DNA of 64,000 nt from an uncultured Hellea sp. GTDB taxonomy: Bacteria > Pseudomonadota > Alphaproteobacteria > Caulobacterales > Maricaulaceae. The stretch is taken from assembly GCA_938007935.1 (NCBI GenBank), contig CALLMD010000031.1, positions 62,001 to 126,000 on the forward strand, written 5' to 3'. Both the position numbers and the translations under genes were made by a program. Positions 20,684 to 31,242 of the stretch are shown here, in pieces (within the stretch, counting starts at the first letter, position 1; every line of letters starts with the position of its first letter). Under the pieces are notes generated by a model, which was given only the letters and a program-made list of their open reading frames with translations, was not told the origin of the DNA and did no database searches.

Positions 20684-22000
20684 TTATCCGACTTTTACGC
20701 CGCGTGGTTTTAAAGGTTCAATTTTGCCGCATAAGAACAACACACTTGCAATAGCTGTTAATGCTAAAATAGCTCCGAGAATAAAGACGGTCGAATAATT
20801 CGCCCCCTTCGTCATAATTGGAACTAAAAGCGTCAAAACAAATGCGGTTAACTTGGCTGCCATTCCCGCAAAACCAGCTAATGTACCCACTGTTCTTCCG
20901 CCGTAAAAGTCACTGGGAAGTGTCTGAACATTACCAATTGCCGTTTGAAAACCGAACAAAATTATAAACATCAGCGTCAACGCCATAACTGGCGTTGTAG
21001 CAACTGACATAGCGAGCAAAGATGGCAACATAATCAAGCAGCCAAGAATAATTACGAACTTACGTGTTTTATCAACACTCCAACCTGATGAGAGACGGTT
21101 TTGCGCTAACAGGCCGCCAAACCATGCACCAAACATAGCACCAACAAACGGGATCCAACCAGACCCAACAAGGTCTTTAACGTTGTAACCGTGAACTTCG
21201 AACAAATATGTTGGAATCCAAACGATGAACAACCACCAGATTGGATCAATCGCTGCAGAGGCTATGATAACACCCCAACTCTGCTTACGAGACAAAAGTT
21301 CTCCAGTATTTGGATTGTAGCCACCATCATGAGTCCCATCGCCATCGACATCTTCATTAATTTGACCACTTAGGATATATTCACGTTCGTCATCGGACAG
21401 CCATGAGTGAGCTTTTGGCGGGGCTTTAACAATAATGAGCCATGGGATTAACCAAAGCAAACCAAGCGCTCCTATTAGAATAAAGACCATCTTCCAGTCC
21501 ATATAAATAGATAGGTAACCAATAAGTGGAATTGCGATAATCCCTCCAATGGCGGCGCCAGAGTTAAAAATACCCTGTGCAAATGCACGTTCTTTTGTCG
21601 GGAACCATTCGGCATTCGCCTTTGCGGCGCCCGGCCAGTTACCGGCCTCTGCGACGCCTAGTAATGCTCGGAAGAAACTTAAACTCCAAACGCCTTTAGC
21701 GAAGGCATGCAAAGCCGTTGCGAGTGACCAAATACCAATAGAAAGCGCAAAGCCAATACGTGTGCCAACCCAGTCAAAGATTTTACCGAAGATAGCCTGA
21801 CCAAAGGCATAGGCAAAAATAAAGACCGATGAGATTATGCCTAAAATAGCTTTGTGCCCATCTGCATCCATATCAGGAAACATATCTGGAGCCATTTGAG
21901 CTGGCCATAGAACTGTAATGGCTTGACGATCAATATAATTAATAATTGTCGCTAAGGCGACAAGCCCGACAACGACCCAACGCAACTTCCCCTTCATCAT
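20684..22000 (-). CDS. MFS transporter, hexuronate (ExuT-like)/oligouronate type
   Basis: RWVVVGLVALATIINYIDRQAITVLWPAQM and GVAEAGNWPGAAKANAEWFPTKERAFAQGIFNSGAAIGGI; operon position. Confidence 0.92.
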   Translation of the reverse strand: MMKGKLRWVVVGLVALATIINYIDRQAITVLWPAQMAPDMFPDMDADGHKAILGIISSVFIFAYAFGQAIFGKIFDWVGTRIGFALSIGIWSLATALHAFAKGVWSLSFFRALLGVAEAGNWPGAAKANAEWFPTKERAFAQGIFNSGAAIGGIIAIPLIGYLSIYMDWKMVFILIGALGLLWLIPWLIIVKAPPKAHSWLSDDEREYILSGQINEDVDGDGTHDGGYNPNTGELLSRKQSWGVIIASAAIDPIWWLFIVWIPTYLFEVHGYNVKDLVGSGWIPFVGAMFGAWFGGLLAQNRLSSGWSVDKTRKFVIILGCLIMLPSLLAMSVATTPVMALTLMFIILFGFQTAIGNVQTLPSDFYGGRTVGTLAGFAGMAAKLTAFVLTLLVPIMTKGANYSTVFILGAILALTAIASVLFLCGKIEPLKPRGVKVG

Positions 22001-22371
22001 GACGTTTGTTCCGCTGGCTTTTCGCCTTTATAATAATTTTCGAAAAAGTCTTCTCGGATAGGTGTGAACATGTCCAGCAAAACGCCGGCTTCGATGCAAA
22101 TCGCGCCATGCATGATATGAGGTGTCATCAGAAAACTATCACCTGCCTTGAGGCGCTTCGTTTCTTCGCCAACGGTTACGTCAAAAACACCGCTTTCCAC
22201 ATAGGCAATTTGGCTGTGATAATGCGCGTGCATATAGCCTTCAGCGCCCGTTTCAAATGTAGCCTTCACCAACATGATATCATCACTGTGACTTAGAATT
22301 TGACGCTTGATGCCGGGATCAACATCTTCTTTCGGGACATCCTTGTCGAAAACAAAATTTGTACTTTGCAT
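21997..22371 (-). CDS. kdgF: KdgF-like cupin (linearisation of unsaturated uronates)
   Basis: Cupin pattern HAHYHSQIAYVESGVFDVTVGEETKRLKAGDSFLMTPHIMHGAICIEAGVLLDMFTPIREDFF; located between MFS and PL17. Confidence 0.88.
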   Translation of the reverse strand: MQSTNFVFDKDVPKEDVDPGIKRQILSHSDDIMLVKATFETGAEGYMHAHYHSQIAYVESGVFDVTVGEETKRLKAGDSFLMTPHIMHGAICIEAGVLLDMFTPIREDFFENYYKGEKPAEQTS

Positions 22372-22373
22372 AA

Positions 22374-24560
22374 TTAATTCCCCGCAGATTTATGTTTATT
22401 TGAATGGAAGAGTTTATAGGCGCCCGTCCAAGTTACGGCCTCACCATTTACATCAACCGTGTGCGTGAGGGTTGGGTCAGCATCTCCCGCCAAGCCTAAG
22501 CCAACTCTCTCTCCGTCCTTGGTTTGAATTTGAATATATTCATTTGCTCCGGCTTCGAAATGCGAAAGGGATTTAACCTGACTATGACTTCCGAGCGTAT
22601 ATTCAAGCGTTGGGTTATAATCCCCATGCGGTTCAATAACGGAGACAATAGAGATGCCGTCATTAGTTTTTGCGCGCAGCATAAAGCCGGGCTCATTTTT
22701 AAGGTTGAAATTCGGATCATTGGCCCCAACTTGGGTAAAAACAACTTTGGTTCCATCGGGCACTGCAGATGAAACAGAATAAAACTTCCTGTCCAGCAAC
22801 CAAGTGACTTGAGAGAGACCATCAATAGGCAACGCCTCCGCAAGTTTCCAAAGATATTGGTAGCCATTTTTATTACCAAGCGGTGTGCGTGATGTTGGGT
22901 CGGCCTTCACCTCGAAATTCGTTTCAATTAAATGCCCATTATAGTGGAAGGGCAAATCATAGCTATGTGGGCTTTCTGAGTGAGCTTCAACCAAATCAAT
23001 AATCACAGGGCCGTCGAAAGCGGAATCTTTAATAATTGCAACAGAACGGTCTATCCTTACACCGTCATAAGCCGTTTCGATCTCAGCAGATGTTAGCGTG
23101 ACATTGTCATCATCAATGAATGTCCCAAGTTTCGGGGCGTGCTGATTTCCAACTCTTACATCTCCATCAAAATGGCTTGTTTCGTCTACGACCAAGGCAT
23201 TATGAGAGACAGTTTGCTTTGCATAAGCATTATTTTCAGGGAGATAATGCCCGCCATATTTCGCTTCAACATTCAGGAAACGGGCAGCACCGTAATCGCG
23301 CAGTATTTCGTGGCCTGCATCATAGACGAGCAAACCCATTTTATCGAAATGTCCGTGACCAAGGCCTTGTGATGTGTTTTTAGCAACAACCGCCAAACCT
23401 TTGGGGTCATTAGACGCCCGTAATATATCAAGCGCCCCCTCTGTGCCATCCTGCCCGTCACCCAGCCGCATTGATTTATAATCAAAGGGGGTTGCTTTCC
23501 CAGCCGCCAAATCGCGCGCTAACTTACGGCTTTCCGGCGTGAGAACAAATGTGTCTTGCTCTGCTGCGATGGACAACAATCCGGTGTCACCCGTCAGTTC
23601 ATAAGCAATAGCCACGCCGTTTAGCAGTTCATTTGTCCGAATGCCTTTTTCTTTAATGGCATCATTAATCGGGAAAAATAGGCCGCCATAATTCTGTTGA
23701 ATTAAGCTATAAATAGCCTTTTTTAAGATACCATCACGTTTCTCGAATATCTTATATTCTGGATTATTCTTCTGAACAGCTTGCGCAAATATAACAAATG
23801 GCTTCAGCGCGAACCGATGGTAATACGGCCCTTCATTATAATATCCATCAGGAGAAAAGAGCACGTCCATTTGTTTGAGGAAACCAGCCTCCCCGGATTT
23901 ATCTAACCCCAATAACGCCTTTTGGACATATTCATCATCACCAATTGCATAACCCGTAAGGCCAACAGCGGCTGTTGCCCATGTGCCATGATTGTGGACC
24001 TTGTTGAAAGTTTCTGGCGCTTCCACAGATAGAAAATCTGCCATGTTGCGTAGTAAGTCTTTCTCAATTTTGTCTTGCTGTTCCTGCGAGAGCGTATCTT
24101 TTATAGCATTGTAGCACTGCGCGACATTGAGCAGAAACATGCTTTCGTTCAAATTTTGCCAGAACATTCTTCCAGGGGATTGCTCTTTTTTTGCAGGATG
24201 TAATTTCCAACCCGGATAAACTTCAGCATAATCCATCATGGCTTGCCCTGCGAACTCGGCATATTTTTTATCGCCCGTCAGTGCATAGAGCTGCCCTACA
24301 TCATATAATAAAAAACCATTCGCCTTGTGTGTTTCATGCGTATAACCACCGCCCGGATCTTTGGGAATGGGCATGGCTAGAGGACTATCCATCTTTGTCG
24401 CGAGATTAACTTGCGCAGCCTTTAATGTGCGATCAAACCCAGTCATTTGCCCAGACTTTTTTACGGCATTCGTCATGGTCTTTGGCGATTCAGAGCCCTG
24501 GCAAGCCGTCAGTCCTGCGGTCAAAGCAAGAGCAGATATAAAGCTTAAAGCAAGGCGCAT
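22374..24560 (-). CDS. PL17-type oligoalginate lyase (heparinase II/III-like), lipoprotein
   Basis: Alginate_lyase fold segments (AQVNLATKMDSPLAMPIPKDPGGGYTHETHKANG; VHNHGTWATAAVGLTGYAIGD; SPDGYYNEGPYYHRFAL) and heparinase II/III-like C-domain (GLGHGHFDKMGLLVYDAGHEILRDYGAARFLN). Lipobox LTAC. Confidence 0.93.
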   Translation of the reverse strand: MRLALSFISALALTAGLTACQGSESPKTMTNAVKKSGQMTGFDRTLKAAQVNLATKMDSPLAMPIPKDPGGGYTHETHKANGFLLYDVGQLYALTGDKKYAEFAGQAMMDYAEVYPGWKLHPAKKEQSPGRMFWQNLNESMFLLNVAQCYNAIKDTLSQEQQDKIEKDLLRNMADFLSVEAPETFNKVHNHGTWATAAVGLTGYAIGDDEYVQKALLGLDKSGEAGFLKQMDVLFSPDGYYNEGPYYHRFALKPFVIFAQAVQKNNPEYKIFEKRDGILKKAIYSLIQQNYGGLFFPINDAIKEKGIRTNELLNGVAIAYELTGDTGLLSIAAEQDTFVLTPESRKLARDLAAGKATPFDYKSMRLGDGQDGTEGALDILRASNDPKGLAVVAKNTSQGLGHGHFDKMGLLVYDAGHEILRDYGAARFLNVEAKYGGHYLPENNAYAKQTVSHNALVVDETSHFDGDVRVGNQHAPKLGTFIDDDNVTLTSAEIETAYDGVRIDRSVAIIKDSAFDGPVIIDLVEAHSESPHSYDLPFHYNGHLIETNFEVKADPTSRTPLGNKNGYQYLWKLAEALPIDGLSQVTWLLDRKFYSVSSAVPDGTKVVFTQVGANDPNFNLKNEPGFMLRAKTNDGISIVSVIEPHGDYNPTLEYTLGSHSQVKSLSHFEAGANEYIQIQTKDGERVGLGLAGDADPTLTHTVDVNGEAVTWTGAYKLFHSNKHKSAGN

Positions 24561-26815
24561 TACGGGTTCAGCCCCTGATTATCAGCTATAATAGCTGTGT
24601 TTTCTAAAATACTATTAAGCTCGAAGACCTGCGGCGAAGGCACATCCTCGAATTTATTATTGGTAATACGTGTCTTTGGCTCTCCAACCGTATGATTGAT
24701 CAAAAATGCAGGACTATCCTCAAAGGTATTTCCTGTCATATCAGTCACTTGCACGCCGTGCAGATAGATAGATGCTTTATGCTTATTACGTTTGTCTTTG
24801 CCGACATTAGAGACAGATGAATTAGTCAGCGCGAAATGTGGCCCAAAGGTGCTTTCATCACGACCACCACGATAGTAATCTACAAGCGCGTGCCCTATAT
24901 TTTTAAAACTTGAATCTTCAATGGTCAGATATTCCGCATTATAGATACCGTAATCATCGCTCTCTTTATCGAGTTTGAAAATTGCGCCTGATACATTTTC
25001 AAATTTTGAGTTTTTGATCAGAATATTATCTGCAAATGTTCCCTTTGAAGCCGTGACAATATTAAAGGAATGGTTTGTATCAATATCTCTGAAATTACTG
25101 TCGATAATCTCTAGTCGATAATTGGGCAGCATAGAATAAGGACTCGTCCGAATAACAGAATTACCCGCATAATCTGGACTATCATCCCCTGAAATATTCA
25201 CATTTATAAGCTGCAAACTACCGCCCGCCAATATTTCAAACATGGCGGTACGCTCGAAGGTCAGGTTAACTTCGCCTTCGCCTTTAAATGTTAAAGGCTT
25301 GTCGAGTTTTAGGAATTTATTGGCGACATAATTTCCGGGCGCGAGGACTATTACGTCGCCAGCTCCTGCCGTAGCAATCGCCTCAGACAGAGCTTTTTCT
25401 TTTGGCTCAATATTGATGGTCTTGCCTGACGCAAAAGCGATTAAAGGCTCGGCTTTGGGAAACCATGACACCCCGGTCATATCCTTTGTCGTAACTTTCA
25501 GATTTCGCGCGGCTCCAACATCTTCGTTTGTATTGGGATATAACAATCCATTTTCAGCCCGCTCTAACTTAATTTCTTGAACGTTAAAACCCGTCTTTAA
25601 TTCTGGCGATGGCTCTCCGACCAGAGCATTGTTTTTAAAATCAATCCCGGACATATCGTCATAGATTGTAAAAACATCGCGCCCATCGTCATGATAAATT
25701 AAATTACTTTCAAAGGTACTATCTTCTGGAACACCGCTGCGTTCCTCATCGCTTCCCGCGCCAAGCTGAATATTATCACTATTGATGATGCTGTTATTCT
25801 CTATGCGCGCATTGATAACAGGGTCATAACGGTTGATCGGTCCATTTGGCACGCCGTTCATGACAACCAACGCGCCACCAAATCGTGTTCCTTTAAGGCC
25901 TTCCATGTAATTATTGCGTATGGTCTGACCTGCATTAATCACACGAATACCACCCGTATGGTCTGCATCATTTCCTAAGAACACATTACCTTCAACAAGG
26001 TTATTATTCCCATGGCGCATCGTGAGCGTGCCGCGCGATTGGTAAAATGTATTATTCAAAAACTCATTCTTACCAGATTTATTAGAAATGATTTCCAGCT
26101 CACCATCACAGCGGTCAAAGTAATTATTCTCAACAGTGGTAAAGCTGTTCTTTCGTGAGTGATGGCTCGTTCCAATTCTTAGTGTTTCTCCGCCATTCGA
26201 CCCAAGTATAGGCCGCGGGCCAAAATAATTATGATCAATACGGTGATAGTTTTCTAGGCTTTCCTCCGTATTCAAGCGCACCGCCATGGTGACGCCTTTA
26301 TTACGCTTCCCAACAAGGTGATTGTGGTCAAAGCGGTTATGCTTGCCATACATCATTACCCAAAAATCAACTTCATAACGCTCTGGCTGATTATAATTAT
26401 CAATGACGATTTCGGTTACGCGTGAATTGTTAGCAAGATTGTTCTTATTCTGACGAAAGGAAATCACTTCACTCGTTGGTGTATACCCGTCTTTAAAGAC
26501 CAAACCTGATACTTCGAGATATTCACCCGCCAGACGTAGATTTGACTGCCCCGTCAAGATGACTTCGCCCTTGGTCTCGGCGGTTAAGGTAATCGGATTA
26601 TCTTTCTTACCCTTACCTTTAAATAGAATTTCAAAATCATCCCAGGTTCCATTGGCTAATTTTATGACGTCCCCAGGACCAGCCTTGTCTAAGGCCTCTT
26701 TATATGCGTCTTGATCTTGGACGAGATATTCTTCAGCTTGCACTTCGCAGCCAGAAATACCGACAGCAACGCTTAGAATAATGACAGGTTTGAGCCAGTT
26801 TCGCAAAACATTCAT
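24560..26815 (-). CDS. PL6-type alginate lyase (two parallel beta-helix domains), lipoprotein
   Basis: GDVIKLANGTWDDFEILFKGKGKKDNPITLTAETKGEVILTGQSNLRLAGEYLEVSGLVFKDGYTP, MAVRLNTEESLENYHRIDHNYFGPRPILGSNGGETLRIGTSHHS, and a second beta-helix domain after ~470. Lipobox ISGC. Confidence 0.95.
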   Translation of the reverse strand: MNVLRNWLKPVIILSVAVGISGCEVQAEEYLVQDQDAYKEALDKAGPGDVIKLANGTWDDFEILFKGKGKKDNPITLTAETKGEVILTGQSNLRLAGEYLEVSGLVFKDGYTPTSEVISFRQNKNNLANNSRVTEIVIDNYNQPERYEVDFWVMMYGKHNRFDHNHLVGKRNKGVTMAVRLNTEESLENYHRIDHNYFGPRPILGSNGGETLRIGTSHHSRKNSFTTVENNYFDRCDGELEIISNKSGKNEFLNNTFYQSRGTLTMRHGNNNLVEGNVFLGNDADHTGGIRVINAGQTIRNNYMEGLKGTRFGGALVVMNGVPNGPINRYDPVINARIENNSIINSDNIQLGAGSDEERSGVPEDSTFESNLIYHDDGRDVFTIYDDMSGIDFKNNALVGEPSPELKTGFNVQEIKLERAENGLLYPNTNEDVGAARNLKVTTKDMTGVSWFPKAEPLIAFASGKTINIEPKEKALSEAIATAGAGDVIVLAPGNYVANKFLKLDKPLTFKGEGEVNLTFERTAMFEILAGGSLQLINVNISGDDSPDYAGNSVIRTSPYSMLPNYRLEIIDSNFRDIDTNHSFNIVTASKGTFADNILIKNSKFENVSGAIFKLDKESDDYGIYNAEYLTIEDSSFKNIGHALVDYYRGGRDESTFGPHFALTNSSVSNVGKDKRNKHKASIYLHGVQVTDMTGNTFEDSPAFLINHTVGEPKTRITNNKFEDVPSPQVFELNSILENTAIIADNQGLNP

Positions 26816-26880
26816 GCTATGCTATTCCCCTGAATTATCCCTCTCGCACCATTACAAGCGGACCTTCTATTTTGAAGGAA

Positions 26881-26952
26881 AATATCTGTAAAACAGGCGG
26901 TTTTGTCAACCAATATATTAAACCAATTTATATAAATTGGTATATAACTAGT
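26881..26952 (-). promoter_or_regulatory. Operator/promoter upstream of the PL6 operon: palindrome ACCAATTTATATAAATTGGT (26922-26941), third half-site ATATAACTAGT, TTGACA (26904-26909), GATATT -10-like (26881-26886) with 17-nt spacer
   Basis: Perfect 20-bp inverted repeat read directly; the same module occurs upstream of both TonB receptors. Confidence 0.75.
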
Positions 26953-27694
26953 GAAGCTGCTGTGTCAGCGTAAACCTTGACCGACTCTCAGACGCCTTGC
27001 GCTTAACTTCTTCGTAAGCCGCCTCTTCAGAAGCCACTAAAAGCGCTTCGATCATGCGATTAAAATGAGCCCGCATTGCGCTTCTGGCTGTCGCTGGATC
27101 TCTATTTTTGAGAGCGTCCAATATTGCTGCATGCTCGTCTTCACGATGACTGCTATCTTTATCACAAACTGACTTATATACGTTTTGAAGCTGCGCAGCT
27201 TCAGTGCGCATCTTCCACATACTATCTATGACAAATATAATTGCATGATTATTTGTCGAGCGGGCTATGGTCATGTGAAAGGCTTCATCGGCTTCATCAG
27301 CTGTTATATCCGCCTCAACCTTTCCTGACATAATTTCGATATAACCCTCTAACTCTTTAATCGCCTCATCGGTAATGATAGGCGCAGCTAAAGCAGCCGA
27401 CTCTGCCTCAAACAGAGCGCGGGCTTCAGTAAGCTCAAATGGCCCGACTTTGGGCAGACCATTTAAAGCTTTATTACTGCCATCCAGAACATAAGCACCA
27501 GACCCAACTTTAATCTCGAGCCGACCCTGGGCTTGCAAAGCGATTTCCGCTTCGCGAACAGCAACGCGGCTTACACCGAATTTTGTGGCCAGATCTCGCT
27601 CACCGGGCAAGCGACTTCCCGCAGGGAAGACGCCAGAATCGATAAGTTCTAAAATCTGATTAGCAACAGAATGATATAAACGTTTTTCAACCAT
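26948..27694 (-). CDS. GntR-family (FadR subfamily) transcriptional regulator of the alginate locus
   Basis: wHTH YHSVANQILELIDSGVFPAGSRLPGERDLATKFGVSRVAVREAEIALQAQGRLEIKVGSGAYVLDG; FCD C-domain. Confidence 0.95.
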   Translation of the reverse strand: MVEKRLYHSVANQILELIDSGVFPAGSRLPGERDLATKFGVSRVAVREAEIALQAQGRLEIKVGSGAYVLDGSNKALNGLPKVGPFELTEARALFEAESAALAAPIITDEAIKELEGYIEIMSGKVEADITADEADEAFHMTIARSTNNHAIIFVIDSMWKMRTEAAQLQNVYKSVCDKDSSHREDEHAAILDALKNRDPATARSAMRAHFNRMIEALLVASEEAAYEEVKRKASESRSRFTLTQQLH

Positions 27695-27706
27695 GCCCCA
27701 ACTTAT

Positions 27707-27744
27707 ACCAATTATTCTTGTTTCACAATATTGGTATAACCAGT
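27707..27744. promoter_or_regulatory. Candidate GntR operator(s) upstream of the gntR gene: TACCAATTATT ... ATTGGTATAACCAGT
   Basis: ATTGGTATAACCAGT at 27730-27744 matches the ATTGGTATGACCAAT core found upstream of the TonB receptors; a further ACCAAT half-site begins at 27707. Confidence 0.65.
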
Positions 27745-27760
27745 TTCACTTGCCGTCAAC

Positions 27761-30700
27761 TTAGAAACGTCCACGAAGTCCGAAGAAGATACGAGGACCA
27801 TAATCATTGACCTCGTAGCGATCATCATCAACGAAAGCAAACTGCTCTTTAGGCTCGCTTGTAATATTGATAATTTCAGCCGAGAGGCGGAAGTTATCAG
27901 TAAGTTTATACGCCGCACGAGCCTCCCAGACACCAACGTCGCCAACATAACGCAAACGCGTTCCATCGGATGTGAACGGCTGGAAATACTGGTCACGATA
28001 TTTGTAGTTCACAGCTAAATCAAGATCTCCAATTCCGTAATAAACTTGTGCGGAAATTGTGTTCTCTGACAGCCCTGGCAGTCCGCCAGGAGCAATAATA
28101 CCCTGGTTTGTCTGAACCAAAGACCCATCAGGCAAACGCGTGAACGCATCACCATAGCGGCTATCCTCAAACTCAAAATCAGAGTCAACATAGTTATAGC
28201 TGATTTTTGCGCCGAGACCGCTCAATAAACCGGGAAGATAAGTGAAACCGTGAGATGCCGTAAGTTCAAGACCAAAAAGATTACTTGTTTGATCACTCGT
28301 CTGCGTGGTCGTCACATCACGCGTAACTGTTTGACCGTTAAATTCGAATGATTCGGGCTGAATAACAGTTTCAAACCCACCTTGAAATGACTTGTAATAC
28401 GCACCAATCGCCAGAATTGAATCTGCATTCGGATACCACTCGAAACTAGCATCGTAATTCCATGACATGAGCGGGTCGAAATTAGGATTACCGACAGCTC
28501 TAATTTCTCCGATGACATCATCAATAGATGCAGCTGTTTCGCTTCCATCATCATCAATATTCGTAGAGAATATACGTGAGAACCCAAGATCTTGCGGGTC
28601 AGCCCGTGACATAGCACGGAAGACACCCATCCGAACAAGCTTATCCTCAGCGACTTCCATAATCAGGTTCGCACTTGGAAGAAGCCTAGTATAGCTATGG
28701 CTCTCCGTAATCTCCTGAACTGCTCCAGGATTGGTGAAATCTGGCCTAACTAGTGAAAATTCACCCTCATCATTTTCAGTAATCGTGATAGCTTCACGGT
28801 AACCAGTCGCTGTGACATCTGTTTGAACCAAACGCGCACCAATATTACCGGAAATTGGTATACCACCAGCAAATGTACTCTCATAATTCGCCATCAAATA
28901 AACCGAAGAAACATCTTCTTGAACATCGACAGTGTTATCACGTTCGACAATCAATTCAGGAATTTCACTGCTTAACAAGGCGATAGGATCTGTCGGGTCT
29001 CCAGATAAATCATTAATACCTGAATCTAGCAGAGCTGCATTAATCTGATCATTGATACTATTGATGAGACCAACACCCGTTTCAGCCACACACCGAGCAT
29101 CAAATGTAGCCCATGAATTCGTTCCAACACTTTGGAAGGCACCCTGATCATCAAAGAATCTATTTGTAACAATATCTCCACTGCGCACACTACTTAGGAA
29201 GTTATTTTCAGGTGTTCCCCCCGAATAACAAGCATCATTAACCTGAGCAATAAACCCGATATAAGTATCAGCTAAATCACCTGAGGAGTCGAAGACTTGC
29301 TGACTTTGAATTTCCAAGTCACGGTTATCTTCGATTTCAAATGTCGTACGGCCAGTTAATCGATTATAGGGATTATTCGCATCAATACCGCCGCCCAAGC
29401 TTAAATAATCGCGCTGACCATATCTAACGCCAGCTTCAAGCTCTTTGAAGAAACCGTCACCAAGATCATAATTAAAATCTAAACTGCCTGACAGAACCTC
29501 ATCTTCACGATGTAGGTCATTGTCGATACGAACGCGCAGACGATCCACAAAGTTAGCCGGATCGTTTACATCAAACTCTTCACTATGCAATGTGAAGAGC
29601 CCAACACCACTATTGCGCTGGTCAAATTCAATAACAGGGGATGCATTTGATTGAATACGAAACTCGAAAGCGCGCTCATCACGCTCAGTCTTTGAATAAC
29701 CAATATCAGCCGTGGCCGTTAAGCGGTTTGTTAATTCATATTCGACATTCAATCCGCCGCCCAGATACGTTTCTTTACGCTCATAATCACCCCCCTGAAT
29801 CTCAATTGAGTTATCTGTAATCGCCCGCAAAACACCTCCCTGAGGCGTCGTAACCAATGTATCAAGCGTCGTCGTACTTGACGTATTTCCACTAGCATCA
29901 ATGACATTAAGACTTGTGTCATTTCGACGGCCACCATTGAACGTCAAATCATTTCTAAGCTCAGACTGAGTCCGTTCTGACCATTGAACATCTAAATTGA
30001 CATCCAAACGATCATTTGGCTGATATTGAAGAGCACCGAAAAGCGCATCGCGCTCATCGCGCGTATCATTTTGACGGAAATGGCGTTGAGATGGCGCAAA
30101 GACGAAAGGAACACCGAAGTCATTGAGCAGACCAGTCTCAGGATTAATAGTTGTATCAACACCCTCTACGCGAGACCCACTCGCATTACGGAAACCCGCC
30201 AATTCTGCAGCTGTCGGACTTGCGCTACCACTTGTGTCGGATAAATCAAAACCTTCAACATTAACATCATCACAATCGTCATCGCCACGACGTCTTGTTT
30301 CCGGGTTGTTAGAAAAACCAGTCGCTGTACCAAGCGATTGAGGCTCAATAAAGCTGGCCAAGCCGTTTGTAATCAAACAAGCTGGGCGTGAGTTACTTGT
30401 TGGCCCTGTCTGGCGCGCTTCAGCTTCTGGCTGAGAGATATCGCTGCGCTGAAAACCGATTGAAAAACCAACATCGCCAGTTCCGACTTCAAATTGATCT
30501 GTATAACTTACTGTACCCCGATAACCAATATCGCCAGCCTCAGTATCACTTTGATCCAATTGGTCAGGATTTACATTCCCCTTGATATCAAATTGAATTC
30601 TTTTCTTCCCATAATCCAGCGGCTTGATTGTTTCGAGATTGATTTGACCCGCAACACCACCTTCAACTTGGCTCGCATTTTGCGTTTTAAAGACTTCAAG

Positions 30701-31132
30701 CTTATTAACCAGTTCAGATGGGAACTGCGAGAAGTTAACAGAGCGATCGCCAGATCCGTTCGTCGCCACACGACCATTTACCACTGTCGATGACAAATAT
30801 GGCCCAAGGCCGCGAACTGAAACTTCTGTCGCGCCGCCATTTTCCCTATGCGAGGCAACACCCGTAATAGTTTCCAAGGCTTCACCAATAGAAAGTGCGG
30901 GAATATCGCCAATTTCATCCGCGGAAAGTCCGTCAACAATTTGTGTATTGTCGCGTTTAAGCGCAATTGCATCTTGAATAACCTGACGCGATCCCGTGAC
31001 AATAACTTCATCGTTAAGGTTATCCTGTGCCAGAGCCGTTTGTGAGAGCGCTAGCATTGAGACGGATACACTCCCCATAAGAAGCGCTTTCGCAGATTTC
31101 ATTTGAATAATATTAGAACGGTACTTCGCCAT
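27761..31132 (-). CDS. TonB-dependent receptor (alginate-locus type)
   Basis: Signal peptide, TonB box-like DEVIVTGSRQ, plug GVASHRENGGATEVSVRGLGPYLSSTVVNGR, C-terminal FGLRGRF. Confidence 0.96.
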   Translation of the reverse strand: MAKYRSNIIQMKSAKALLMGSVSVSMLALSQTALAQDNLNDEVIVTGSRQVIQDAIALKRDNTQIVDGLSADEIGDIPALSIGEALETITGVASHRENGGATEVSVRGLGPYLSSTVVNGRVATNGSGDRSVNFSQFPSELVNKLEVFKTQNASQVEGGVAGQINLETIKPLDYGKKRIQFDIKGNVNPDQLDQSDTEAGDIGYRGTVSYTDQFEVGTGDVGFSIGFQRSDISQPEAEARQTGPTSNSRPACLITNGLASFIEPQSLGTATGFSNNPETRRRGDDDCDDVNVEGFDLSDTSGSASPTAAELAGFRNASGSRVEGVDTTINPETGLLNDFGVPFVFAPSQRHFRQNDTRDERDALFGALQYQPNDRLDVNLDVQWSERTQSELRNDLTFNGGRRNDTSLNVIDASGNTSSTTTLDTLVTTPQGGVLRAITDNSIEIQGGDYERKETYLGGGLNVEYELTNRLTATADIGYSKTERDERAFEFRIQSNASPVIEFDQRNSGVGLFTLHSEEFDVNDPANFVDRLRVRIDNDLHREDEVLSGSLDFNYDLGDGFFKELEAGVRYGQRDYLSLGGGIDANNPYNRLTGRTTFEIEDNRDLEIQSQQVFDSSGDLADTYIGFIAQVNDACYSGGTPENNFLSSVRSGDIVTNRFFDDQGAFQSVGTNSWATFDARCVAETGVGLINSINDQINAALLDSGINDLSGDPTDPIALLSSEIPELIVERDNTVDVQEDVSSVYLMANYESTFAGGIPISGNIGARLVQTDVTATGYREAITITENDEGEFSLVRPDFTNPGAVQEITESHSYTRLLPSANLIMEVAEDKLVRMGVFRAMSRADPQDLGFSRIFSTNIDDDGSETAASIDDVIGEIRAVGNPNFDPLMSWNYDASFEWYPNADSILAIGAYYKSFQGGFETVIQPESFEFNGQTVTRDVTTTQTSDQTSNLFGLELTASHGFTYLPGLLSGLGAKISYNYVDSDFEFEDSRYGDAFTRLPDGSLVQTNQGIIAPGGLPGLSENTISAQVYYGIGDLDLAVNYKYRDQYFQPFTSDGTRLRYVGDVGVWEARAAYKLTDNFRLSAEIINITSEPKEQFAFVDDDRYEVNDYGPRIFFGLRGRF

Positions 31133-31194
31133 TGATCGTCTCCCCTGAGATTATGGTTTAATTTTATAGAATAAGAACCAATAATACGTTATTA

Positions 31195-31242
31195 TGTCAA
31201 CCTATTATGACAACCGATTTACTTATACTGGTATGACCAATG
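31195..31242. promoter_or_regulatory. Operator in the TonB receptor/PL7 divergent intergenic region: ACCGATTTACTTATACTGGTATGACCAATG (31213-31242) with TTGACA (reverse strand, 31195-31200)
   Basis: 30-bp module with the same half-site spacing as the one at 35413-35442. Confidence 0.72.
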
